Origin: Streptomyces glomeratus
GTDB taxonomy: Bacteria > Actinomycetota > Actinomycetes > Streptomycetales > Streptomycetaceae
Direction of reading: 5' to 3'
NCBI RefSeq assembly: GCF_021462825.1
Contig: NZ_JAKEEB010000011.1
Span: forward strand, 162,708 to 226,707
DNA: 64,000 bases
A program made the position numbers and the translations under genes. Below the pieces are notes generated by a model. It was not told the origin of the DNA, did not search any database, and saw only the letters and a program-made list of their open reading frames with translations. Positions 15,316 to 22,715 of this stretch are shown in pieces (within the stretch, counting starts at the first letter, position 1; every line of letters begins with the position of its first letter).

Positions 15316-16476
15316 GTGTCCCTCATCTTCCACTGGTTCCTGCCCACCAACGGAGACAGCCGCCACGTCGTCGGCGGCGGCCACGGCACCCCGGCCACCG
15401 CCTCCGGCCGGGATCGGCCGCCCACGGTCGCCTACCTGAGCCAGATCGCCCGCGCCGCCGAGGACCTCGGCTTCGTCGGAGCGCTCACCCCGACCGGGGC
15501 GTGGTGCGAGGACGCGTGGCTGACCACCGCCATGGTCAGCCAGAACACCGAGCGCCTGAAGTTCCTCGTCGCCTTCCGCCCCGGCTTCGTCTCCCCGACC
15601 CTCGCCGCGCAGATGGCCTCCACCTTCCAGCGGCAGACCGGCGGACGGCTCCTGCTCAACGTCGTCACCGGCGGCGAAAGCCATGAGCAGCGGGCCTACG
15701 GCGACTTCCTCGACAAGGACGCGCGGTACCGCCGTACCGGCGAATTCCTGCAAATCGTCCGGGGATTGTGGGAGGGCAAGACCGTCGACCTCGCCGGCGA
15801 GCATCTGCTGATCGAGGACGCGAAGCTGGCGCGCCTGCCCGATCCGATCCCCGAGGTGTATTTCGGCGGATCCTCGCCGATCGCGGGCGAGGTCGCGGCA
15901 CGGCACGTCGACGTCTACCTCACCTGGGGGGAGCCGCCCGCACAGGTCGCCGAGAAGATCGCCTGGATCAGGAAGCTCGCCGCGCAGGAGGGGCGCACGC
16001 TGCGCTTCGGCATCCGCCTGCACGTCATCACCCGCGACACCTCCGAGCAGGCCTGGGCGGAGGCCGACCACCTCTTGGCGGGCTTCGACCCGGAGACCGT
16101 TCGGGCCGTCCAGGCCGGCCTCGCCCGCAGCGAGTCGGAGGGACAGCGGCGGATGCTGGCCCTGCACGGAGGCGGGAGCCGGGACGGGCTGGAGATCCAC
16201 CCCAACCTGTGGGCGGGCATCGGGTTGGTGCGGGGTGGGGCGGGGACCGCCCTGGTCGGCAGCCACGACGAAGTCGCCGAGCGGATCAAGGAGTATGCCG
16301 CGCTGGGGATCGAGGAGTTCATCCTCTCCGGCTATCCGCACCTGGAGGAGGCCTACTGGTTCGGCGAGGGCGTCCTGCCGAAGCTTCAGGCGCAGGGTCT
16401 GTGGCAGCACCCGTACGGGCAGCAGGCGGCCCTCTCGGCCCAGGTGCCCTTCGCCGGCACCGGGACCCCGGGTTGA
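15316..16476 (+). CDS. ssuD: Alkanesulfonate/methanesulfonate monooxygenase
   Basis: 386 aa, near the 381 aa of E. coli SsuD. It has IFHWFLPTNGDSR, GALTPTGAWCEDAWL (the Cys corresponding to SsuD Cys54), LNVVTGGESHEQRAYGDF, the IRLHVITRD strand (family Arg/His) and SGYPHLEEAYWFGEGVLP. It cleaves C1-Cn sulfonates to aldehyde and sulfite using FMNH2 and O2. The GTG at 15316 is preceded by GGAG. Last intact gene of the sfn operon; its sulfite feeds cysteine synthesis. Confidence 0.93.
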   Translation: MSLIFHWFLPTNGDSRHVVGGGHGTPATASGRDRPPTVAYLSQIARAAEDLGFVGALTPTGAWCEDAWLTTAMVSQNTERLKFLVAFRPGFVSPTLAAQMASTFQRQTGGRLLLNVVTGGESHEQRAYGDFLDKDARYRRTGEFLQIVRGLWEGKTVDLAGEHLLIEDAKLARLPDPIPEVYFGGSSPIAGEVAARHVDVYLTWGEPPAQVAEKIAWIRKLAAQEGRTLRFGIRLHVITRDTSEQAWAEADHLLAGFDPETVRAVQAGLARSESEGQRRMLALHGGGSRDGLEIHPNLWAGIGLVRGGAGTALVGSHDEVAERIKEYAALGIEEFILSGYPHLEEAYWFGEGVLPKLQAQGLWQHPYGQQAALSAQVPFAGTGTPG

Positions 16477-17069
16477 CCCACGTGATCGCGGCGGAGACCA
16501 AGGCCGGGAAGGCCGACATCGCGAACTCGCCATCTCACCCCGGAGAGCTGAAGCCCGGAAACCTTCCAGCGGCGGCAGGGGCGCCGCTCGATGACGACCG
16601 GCGCGAAGGACTGGATGTCCCGCCGCCACGGATGCTGGACGCGAACGGATGCGGAAACGTTCGCGTGGTCACGAGGGACGGCGCCCTCGGCGCCCCTTCC
16701 GGGAGGCACGGACCGCAAACACCTTCAAGAAGACCGCCGCCGCCCCGCTCGTCGCCATCCTCGCCGCGGACAATGAGTCCACGAGGAACTGCCCAGCCAG
16801 TTCCCGCACTTCCCACGGGCCAGGGATCTCTTCGCCGAGCGTGCGGTGCTCGAGCGGTCCGCGAAGCTCAACGCGCTTCTCCAGGTCGGCTTCCCGCGCT
16901 CCCCGCGTCTGGCGTACGCGCAAGTGGTCACTACCGTCTGATCACGGGGCAACGGCCGGCAGGCGGCGCACCCGCGTCAGAGCCGGTGGGGGACCACGCC
17001 GGTGAGCGGGAACCGCCCCACCGCGGCGGGTAGGGTCTGACGCAGGCTGGGCACCCGGCCTGCACGATC
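16477..17069. other. Decayed intergenic region
   Basis: About 590 nt between ssuD and the GntR gene. It contains the nitroreductase remnant at 16688-16941; the remainder shows no gene, RNA or strong hairpin that I can recognise. Confidence 0.6.
16688..16941 (+). pseudogene. Remnant of a nitroreductase (RutE/malonic semialdehyde reductase type)
   Basis: One frame reads FREARTANTF joined directly to KKTAAAPLVAILAADNE, as if the intervening family segment were deleted. After a frameshift near 16780 a second frame reads LPSQFPHFPRARDLFAERAV then LERSAKLNALLQ, and stops at 16939-16941. These blocks match the family order (EARTxNxF, APVTLIxAxDxxFHExLPxQFPH, NAxLQxGY). The gene has thus lost an internal segment, shifted frame and been cut short. 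It lies directly after ssuD, so the island once had another FMN enzyme. Confidence 0.7.
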
Positions 17070-17870
17070 ATGAGCGGCCCAGGAGACACGGTGCGGCAGG
17101 AGCACGGCAGCCCGGACAGCGAACTGCGCTACCGCAGGGTCGCGGCCGAACTCCGCGAGGCGATCATCGCAGGCGAGTACGCCACCGGCGCGAAGCTGCC
17201 TCCCGAGGGGACGCTCGCCGAGCGCTACGGCGTCTCCCGGGGCACGATCCGGCACGCGCTGGCCGTGCTGCGCTCGGACGGCCTGGTCACCTCCCGGCGC
17301 GGCACGCGGCGCACGGTGCTCGGCGGCCCCCGGGCGCAGAGCTTCTCGGAGCTGCTGAGCTTCACCAACTGGGCCCGGTCCATCGGCGAGACGCCGGGCG
17401 GCCGGCTGGACCGCGTGGTGCGCCGACCGGCCGAGCCGGACGAAGCCGCGCAACTGGGCCTGGAGGCAGGGGCCGAGGTGTATCTGGTACTGCGGCTGCG
17501 GACCCTGTCCGGGGAACCGGTCATGGTCGAACGATCGCTCTACCCGGCCCGCGTAGGAGCGCTGGTGGCCGAACTGCAGCCGGACGTCGTCTCGCACACC
17601 GAGGCACTCGTCACCCACGGCGTGCTCTTCACCGACGCCGACCACACGATCGACCTCGCGTGCGCCGACGCCGACGACGCCCGGCTGCTGGACTGCCGGC
17701 CCGGGCAGGTCCTGCTGCGCGAGCGGCGCCGCACCACCGATCCGGAGGGGGTGCCGGTGGAGTGGTCCGAGGACCGGTACCTGCCCGGCACCATCGCCTT
17801 CACCGTGCACAACTCCGTGGCCGCCTCCCCCCTGGGCCGCCGCCACAGGCCGGGCTCGGTCACCCCCTAG
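17070..17870 (+). CDS. GntR family regulator with UTRA domain (PhnF-like)
   Basis: 266 aa. The winged HTH is at about 18-85 (YRRVAAELREAIIAGEYATG, LAERYGVSRGTIRHALAVL) and the UTRA effector domain at about 105-245. GntR/HutC proteins of this type sense small metabolites; PhnF-like members control phosphonate genes. The neighbour on the other strand is a phosphonate-cleaving fusion enzyme whose promoter has a matching palindrome (19522-19539), so this is its probable repressor. The stop codon TAG shares the palindrome CTAG with the stop of the convergent gene. Start ATG 17070; the RBS is weak. Confidence 0.87.
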   Translation: MSGPGDTVRQEHGSPDSELRYRRVAAELREAIIAGEYATGAKLPPEGTLAERYGVSRGTIRHALAVLRSDGLVTSRRGTRRTVLGGPRAQSFSELLSFTNWARSIGETPGGRLDRVVRRPAEPDEAAQLGLEAGAEVYLVLRLRTLSGEPVMVERSLYPARVGALVAELQPDVVSHTEALVTHGVLFTDADHTIDLACADADDARLLDCRPGQVLLRERRRTTDPEGVPVEWSEDRYLPGTIAFTVHNSVAASPLGRRHRPGSVTP

Positions 17871-19504
17871 CCGCGCAGCAGTGCGGTGAGCATCGGGAGG
17901 AAGTGCTCGAACGGCGGTGTGACGGCGTCCGGGTCCTTCGCCTCGTCGTCCCAGCGGCGGACGGCGACCGCGTCGGCGGCGCCCGGCAGCGCGGCGAACT
18001 CGGCCGCCTGCGCGGGGGTCATCACCCCGCCCTGGACCGCCAGCGTGTACTTGGACGCCTCGGACAGCCGGTCGTGGTAGCCCGGTTCCACCGCGCACAG
18101 GTAGCGCTTTGCGGCCACGTGCAGGCGCACGGGCTCGGTGACCTCGGGCCCGAACCAGCGGCTCAGCATCCCGGCGCCGGTGTGACTGTGCCGGTTGTCG
18201 GTGCCGGCCATCAGCTCCCGGCCGGTGACGACGTCATCCTCGACGTGCCCGACGTCGTGCAGCAGCGCGGCGGCCACCAGGTGCGGCGGGGCGCCGGCGG
18301 CCTCGGCCCTGGCCCCGGCCTGCAGCATGTGCTGGGCCATGGAGACCGGCTCGCCCAGGTACTCCGTCGTCCCCGCCCCGGCGAACAGCTCGGCCAACGG
18401 CTCCAGGGTGTCCGCGCGCCTGAGCACCGCCAGGGCGCTCGCCAGCCCGTCCAGGTCGGCGTAGCAGCCCTGCAGGTGACGCTCCCCGTCCTGGGCGAAC
18501 GCGGTGCGGGCGTGCAGCAGCCGGGTGTTGTCGAACACCAGGCAGTCGCCCGGGGCGAGGCGCAGGTCCAGGCGCAGCTCCGGGCGGAGCAGCAGTTTCG
18601 CGAACGTGCGGTAGGCCGCGTAGAACGACTCCAGCGCGTCGGCGGGCAGCCGCAGCGTGCCGGACGAGCGGTTGTTGAAGCGCACCTCGCGCACATGGCC
18701 CAGCGGGTCGGTGCCGATCAGCGGACGGTCGGCCCGCAGCTCGGTCCCCGCGTCACGGAAGACGAACGGCACGGGAGTACGGGTGAGCACCTCGAACGCC
18801 TCCGGGTCCTCACGCCGCAACAGCGCCGCCGCGCCGAAGCCGTCGACGAGGCCCGAGTCGCCACCATCCGCCTCATTGACCAGGCAGTGCAGCAGCTGGA
18901 GCGTCGGAACGGGGTCGCGGTAGGGGTTGTCGGTGTGGGGCGCGATGGCGGCCGAGGTGAAGGCGAGGTTGTTCGGGTCCGGCTCGACGCGCACGTCGAA
19001 GAGCTTCCCGTAATTCGTCTCGCGGACGTAGCCGAAGGTCTCCGCCACGGCGAGCACCTGGCCCTCGCGCTCGGGCACCCCGCGGAGCACCATGAAGCCC
19101 ACCCGCAGCACGGACTCCAGCATCCGTGCCCGCACGGCCGGTTCGCCCAGGTACGCCTCCCAGTCCGCCTCCGGCAGCCGCCCGGCCAGATCGCGCGCCG
19201 TCCACAGCTCCTTCCCGGCCTCGGTGCGCCGGTCCCGGTGTCCCGGTCCGCCCGGCCGATTGGCTTCCAGCCAGGCCGACGGATATGCCGAGCAGTGCCC
19301 GTCGGGGGCCCAGACCACCTCGACGGCGGGCTCCCCGGCCCTCTCGGCGGCGGCCACCGTCGCGACCCGCAGCCCGTCGGGCAGGGCGTCGATCTGAAAC
19401 AGCTTCTGCCCGGTGCGCGGATCTCGGCACTGCGCGCACGGGCAGTTGTCTCGGAGCCACAGAACCGGCAGATCGCCGATCGCGTCGCTGGACAGGGCGG
19501 GCAT
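17867..19504 (-). CDS. Bifunctional phosphonate-degrading enzyme: GBBH-like Fe/2OG oxygenase fused to PhnZ-like HD oxygenase (TmpA-TmpB fusion)
   Basis: 545 aa. Residues 1-85 are the Cys-rich N-terminal domain of gamma-butyrobetaine hydroxylases (CPCAQC, Cys21/23/26). Residues about 110-345 are a TauD/TfdA Fe/2OG domain with HTD (His190, Asp192) and distal His331. Residues about 380-545 form an HD domain: Tyr382, Glu385, His392, His416-Asp417, His439, His462 and Asp519, whose spacing follows the di-iron ligands and lid residues of PhnZ. Known two-protein versions (TmpA then TmpB; PhnY* then PhnZ) hydroxylate an aminoethylphosphonate and then cleave the C-P bond oxidatively, giving phosphate and glycine or glycine betaine. 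The GBBH-like half argues for a trimethylammonium substrate. ATG at 19504 with GAGGAG upstream. Confidence 0.85.
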   Translation of the reverse strand: MPALSSDAIGDLPVLWLRDNCPCAQCRDPRTGQKLFQIDALPDGLRVATVAAAERAGEPAVEVVWAPDGHCSAYPSAWLEANRPGGPGHRDRRTEAGKELWTARDLAGRLPEADWEAYLGEPAVRARMLESVLRVGFMVLRGVPEREGQVLAVAETFGYVRETNYGKLFDVRVEPDPNNLAFTSAAIAPHTDNPYRDPVPTLQLLHCLVNEADGGDSGLVDGFGAAALLRREDPEAFEVLTRTPVPFVFRDAGTELRADRPLIGTDPLGHVREVRFNNRSSGTLRLPADALESFYAAYRTFAKLLLRPELRLDLRLAPGDCLVFDNTRLLHARTAFAQDGERHLQGCYADLDGLASALAVLRRADTLEPLAELFAGAGTTEYLGEPVSMAQHMLQAGARAEAAGAPPHLVAAALLHDVGHVEDDVVTGRELMAGTDNRHSHTGAGMLSRWFGPEVTEPVRLHVAAKRYLCAVEPGYHDRLSEASKYTLAVQGGVMTPAQAAEFAALPGAADAVAVRRWDDEAKDPDAVTPPFEHFLPMLTALLRG

Positions 19505-19521
19505 GGTCACTCCTCGGGGCA

Positions 19522-19539
19522 AAGTTGTATAGCCAACTT
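19522..19539. promoter_or_regulatory. GntR/PhnF-type operator before the phosphonate fusion gene
   Basis: AAGTTG-TATAGC-CAACTT: 6-bp inverted arms around a TATAGC centre, 18 bp upstream of the start codon. The TTGTATAGCCAA core resembles PhnF/HutC-type sites. The likely ligand is the GntR protein encoded at 17070. Confidence 0.6.
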
Positions 19540-19904
19540 CTCCGACCGTCACAGGCGGACACGTCAAGGAGGTGTCCCAGACATGGCGGCGGGGCAAATC
19601 CCATGACCGGCGGCGGACGGGACGTCACCTGTCCGGCGGAACTCGCGGCCGGCCGGGTCATCGCGCCTCCGGAAGGGGAGGCGGCGTCCCGGCGGAGTGC
19701 GGTCGTCCTCCCACGCCTCGTCACCCGCGCTACGGCGGTGGCGGCTTGAGGGAGCCGGTGGGGCCGGCCCCATGGTGCCGACGGGGGAGCGCCGCCGGGC
19801 GTGTGCTTACCTCAGGGTCGCGGCATGGGGGCGCTCGACACGCGGGTCTCTCGGTAAAGGATTAGCGTGGAACGCGGACGCGCGGTCAGAGCCACAGCAG
19901 ACCG

Positions 19905-19937
19905 GAACCCCGGCCCGATTCCGGCGGGCCGGGGTTC
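19905..19937 (-). terminator. Terminator hairpin of the secreted-protein gene
   Basis: Perfect 13-bp stem GAACCCCGGCCCG (19905-19917) / CGGGCCGGGGTTC (19925-19937) with a 7-nt loop, 40 nt beyond the stop of the minus-strand gene at 19978. Confidence 0.75.
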
Positions 19938-19977
19938 TCGTTGTGTGGGTCACCACGAGTGACCATGTCAGTCGGGA

Positions 19978-20619
19978 TCAGTACCCCTTGTCGTCACGGC
20001 GCACGACACGGAAGCTGGCCACGACGCCGTTCCGGACCCTCACGCCGCCACGGACGCGGCGGGGAACGAGGCCGTTGCTGGAGCTGTGCGGGCCGACGGT
20101 GGCGATGGGAGCGCCGTTGTCGCAGGTCGCACCGTTGAAGACCTCGACGGTCCTCTTGCTGTCGTTGCGGACGTTGATGCTGTTCGCCCCGAGCCCGCTG
20201 ATGATCACGATGCAGCCCTGGTCGTGGGCGTTGTACTCCCGCTCGTTGACGTAGATCTTCTTCTCGTAGTTCTTCTTGTGGTCGTTGTCGTTCTCGTCCT
20301 CGTCGTTGTCGTGGTCCCGGCCCTCGTTGCCCTTGGAGTTGTCGCCGTAGTTGTTGTTGTTGCCGTTGTTGTTGCCGCTGCCGTTGTTGCCGTTATTGCC
20401 GTTGCTGCCGTTGCTGCCGTCGGGGTAGGCGGCGGCAGCCGGCGCGCCCGCCGCCGGAGCGGCGACCGGGGCGGCGGCGGGGGCCGCGGCAGGGGCGGGG
20501 GCCGCGACCGCGGCCGCCTGGGCCGGCTCGGAAGCGGCGTTGGCGTAGGTGATGCCGGTCGCCACCAGAGCCGCGCCGGCCGCCAGCGCGGCGGTCACCA
20601 CAGTGGAACGCGTTGCCAT
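19978..20619 (-). CDS. Secreted low-complexity protein (Ala/Pro-rich then Asn/Gly-rich)
   Basis: 213 aa; ATG at 20619 with AGGAG upstream. A signal peptide (about 1-28, ending near TYANA) is followed by an Ala/Pro-rich stretch (about 30-66), an Asn/Gly-rich stretch of about 40 residues (NGSNGNNGNNGSG type repeats), a highly charged Asp/Glu/Lys segment, and a folded-looking beta-rich C-terminal part (about 120-213) with two Cys (CIVIISG and ATCDNG). It is not recognised as a known family. It is probably exported to the cell wall or medium. The upstream region is unusually AT-rich for this genome. Confidence 0.75.
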   Translation of the reverse strand: MATRSTVVTAALAAGAALVATGITYANAASEPAQAAAVAAPAPAAAPAAAPVAAPAAGAPAAAAYPDGSNGSNGNNGNNGSGNNNGNNNNYGDNSKGNEGRDHDNDEDENDNDHKKNYEKKIYVNEREYNAHDQGCIVIISGLGANSINVRNDSKRTVEVFNGATCDNGAPIATVGPHSSSNGLVPRRVRGGVRVRNGVVASFRVVRRDDKGY

Positions 20620-21219
20620 GTTGTTTCTCCTGTCTGAGAGACGTCGGCTGTTAGCCGATGCGAGTCTGAACGTACAGATCATCTTCTTGTGTGTCATATC
20701 AGACATGCTGAAAATATTACGAACAATCCGTTTGGAGTAATGGCGGCGCTGACGCCCCGTCATTCCGGTGGTTCCGCCGAGATCCAGGGTGAGGCGCCCG
20801 CGGGCCGCGCGCTCGTCGGTCGCCGACCGGTCGCGGGCCGGATGAGTGAGATGACGCCTTATCGGTTCCTTATGAGTCGTTAACTCCCGGTCTGCCGCAG
20901 CTCGTTGTCGTCGTCATCGCGGTGGACGGACCGGCGGGGCCCACTCCGGCGGGCGGGTGGACCGACCGGATGACCGGCGGCCCCGGCGGCGGGCGGAGCC
21001 GCCGTCGGACGGGGCTGAGATGCGATCCGTCGCGACGCCGGACGGCGGGTGCGGCGAACGGGTGAGCTCTCGCGGCTCCGGCGTGTCGCGTCTCCGAACG
21101 GCCGGGACCGGGTGACACGCCGACAGGCGGGGTGTAGGGGGCGCTCCTATGCTGACCTGGAGGCCCGTGGCCCGCGTTCTGCGCAGAGCCACGGGTCCGC
21201 TCACGGTTGGAGGCGGCCC
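20620..21219. other. Divergent intergenic region with AT-rich block
   Basis: About 600 nt between two divergent secreted-protein genes. 20650-20745 is conspicuously AT-rich (e.g. around ATGCTGAAAATATTACG) and likely holds the promoter for the minus-strand gene. No gene is recognised from 20760 to 21200. Confidence 0.5.
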
Positions 21220-22485
21220 ATGGCGCGTGTGTGCGGACGGTTGCGTAGGGGTGTGGCGATCACCGCTGCCGTGGGGACGCTCGCACTGCCGGTCGCGGTC
21301 GGAGCCGTGTGGGGAGCCGTGCGAGGGGTGGTGGAAGTCGGTCCCGCCGCCGTCGATGTCGCGCTACCCGGTTCCGTGTCACCGTCCGCCGCCGAGGCAT
21401 CCGCCCCGGGGGCGGAGAGGAAACGGCAGCTCGATGCGGCCGTTCGGCGGATCATGAGGGAGGCGCGCGTCCCCGGTGTGACGGTGGGGCTGTGGATGCC
21501 CGGGAAGGACAGTTACGTACGCTCGTTCGGAGTCGCCGACCAGCGCAACGGCCTGCCGATGGCACCGGATCTGTACATGCGGATCGGCAGTGAGACCAAG
21601 ACCTTCACCGTGACGGCGCTGCTCCAGCTGGCCGACCGGGGCAGGGTGTCCCTGGACGACCCGATCGGGATATACATCGACGGTGTGCCGGGCGGAAGCC
21701 GGATCACACTGCGTCAGCTGGCCGGGATGCGCAGCGGGCTGTTCAACTATTCCGAGGACGAGGGGTTCGTCAAGGCGCTGACCTCCGATCCGAGGCGGTC
21801 CTTCACACCGCAGCAGCTGCTCGGCTACTCCTTCGGGCACCCCGTACTGTTCCGGCCCGGGCGGAAGTTCGACTACTCCAACACCAACCTGATCCTGCTC
21901 GGTCTGGTGGTGGAGCAGGTCAGCGGTCAGCGGCTCGGGGACTTCATCCGGCAGAACATCCTCCAGCCGGCCGGCCTGGACCATACGCTCCTTCCGGCCG
22001 GCGCCGACTTCCCGGGCCCGCATGCTCAGGGGTACACGAACCAGACCGCGAGCGGGAAGGTCGAGGACGCGACCGACTGGAACCCCTCCTGGGCCTGGGC
22101 GGCCGGTGCGATGATCTCCGATATGAGGGATCTGCGGGTGTGGGCGCGCACGGTGGCCACCGGCACCCTGCCCGGCCGAACCCCCCTGATCGGCCCGGCC
22201 CTGCAGAGGCAGCGGCTCAGGGCGCTTCCGACCACCGTCCCCGGTGCCGGGTACGGACTCGGCATCTTCGACGTCAACGGCTGGATCGGGCACAACGGTT
22301 CGCTGCCGGGCTACGAGTCCTTGACCGTGTACCTCCCGTCGGCGCAGGCGACGCTCGTGGTACTTCTGAACACCGATATCCGCCATGACGGGCAGGAGCC
22401 CGCCACTCTCTTCGGCGAGGCCATCACGAAGATCGCCACGCCGGGGCACGTCTTCCGTCTGCCCGAACGGCCGCCGGCCGGGTGA
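21220..22485 (+). CDS. Secreted serine hydrolase (beta-lactamase / D-Ala-D-Ala carboxypeptidase family)
   Basis: 421 aa. N-terminal signal peptide/anchor (Arg-rich start, hydrophobic 11-36), then a class C beta-lactamase-like domain (about 65-410). All three active-site motifs are present: S124-ETK, Y219-SN, and H358-NG. Such proteins cleave or transfer D-Ala peptides or act as esterases outside the membrane. ATG at 21220 with GGAGG 7 nt upstream; the longer frame from 21049 lacks an RBS. It stands alone. Confidence 0.88.
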   Translation: MARVCGRLRRGVAITAAVGTLALPVAVGAVWGAVRGVVEVGPAAVDVALPGSVSPSAAEASAPGAERKRQLDAAVRRIMREARVPGVTVGLWMPGKDSYVRSFGVADQRNGLPMAPDLYMRIGSETKTFTVTALLQLADRGRVSLDDPIGIYIDGVPGGSRITLRQLAGMRSGLFNYSEDEGFVKALTSDPRRSFTPQQLLGYSFGHPVLFRPGRKFDYSNTNLILLGLVVEQVSGQRLGDFIRQNILQPAGLDHTLLPAGADFPGPHAQGYTNQTASGKVEDATDWNPSWAWAAGAMISDMRDLRVWARTVATGTLPGRTPLIGPALQRQRLRALPTTVPGAGYGLGIFDVNGWIGHNGSLPGYESLTVYLPSAQATLVVLLNTDIRHDGQEPATLFGEAITKIATPGHVFRLPERPPAG

Positions 22486-22715
22486 GGGTCCGCCGCGGCA
22501 CGCCGCGGACAGCGCGCCCGGCGGGTCGCGGGGGATCGCAGCGGCGGCCCCGCGTCGCCTGGGGACCGCCCGTGCGTGGCTCACATCACAGCCGGCCGCG
22601 GGGGGAATGTGGAGCGGGGCTTCACATCTTCATGGCATGCTCACGACTTGTTACCCGTCGGTATTAACCGACCGCCGGGTTCTTTCGGCAACCCCCCACC
22701 ACCACAGGACAGGTC

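Larger units (their letters stand above)
19505..19977. other. Intergenic region
   Basis: About 470 nt: the operator (19522-19539) at the left, a strong hairpin (19905-19937) at the right. A 48-codon ORF at 19603 (+) shows nothing recognisable; no gene is called. Confidence 0.5.

Noticed and set aside
15241..16629. Long minus ORF opposite ssuD
   Set aside because: Antisense shadow; ssuD motifs are unmistakable on the plus strand.
17660..19606. 648-aa plus ORF opposite the phosphonate fusion
   Set aside because: Shadow of the minus-strand enzyme, which has full Fe-ligand sets.
19800..19905. Possible tRNA or small RNA before the hairpin at 19905
   Set aside because: Cannot fold a cloverleaf and has no T-loop; no support beyond the terminator.
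20300..20420. Repetitive GTT-rich stretch as a CRISPR-like array
   Set aside because: It encodes Asn/Gly repeats of the secreted protein; no spacer-repeat periodicity.
22486..22715. Small ORF between the serine hydrolase and the lipoprotein
   Set aside because: No RBS, no recognisable motif; treated as intergenic.
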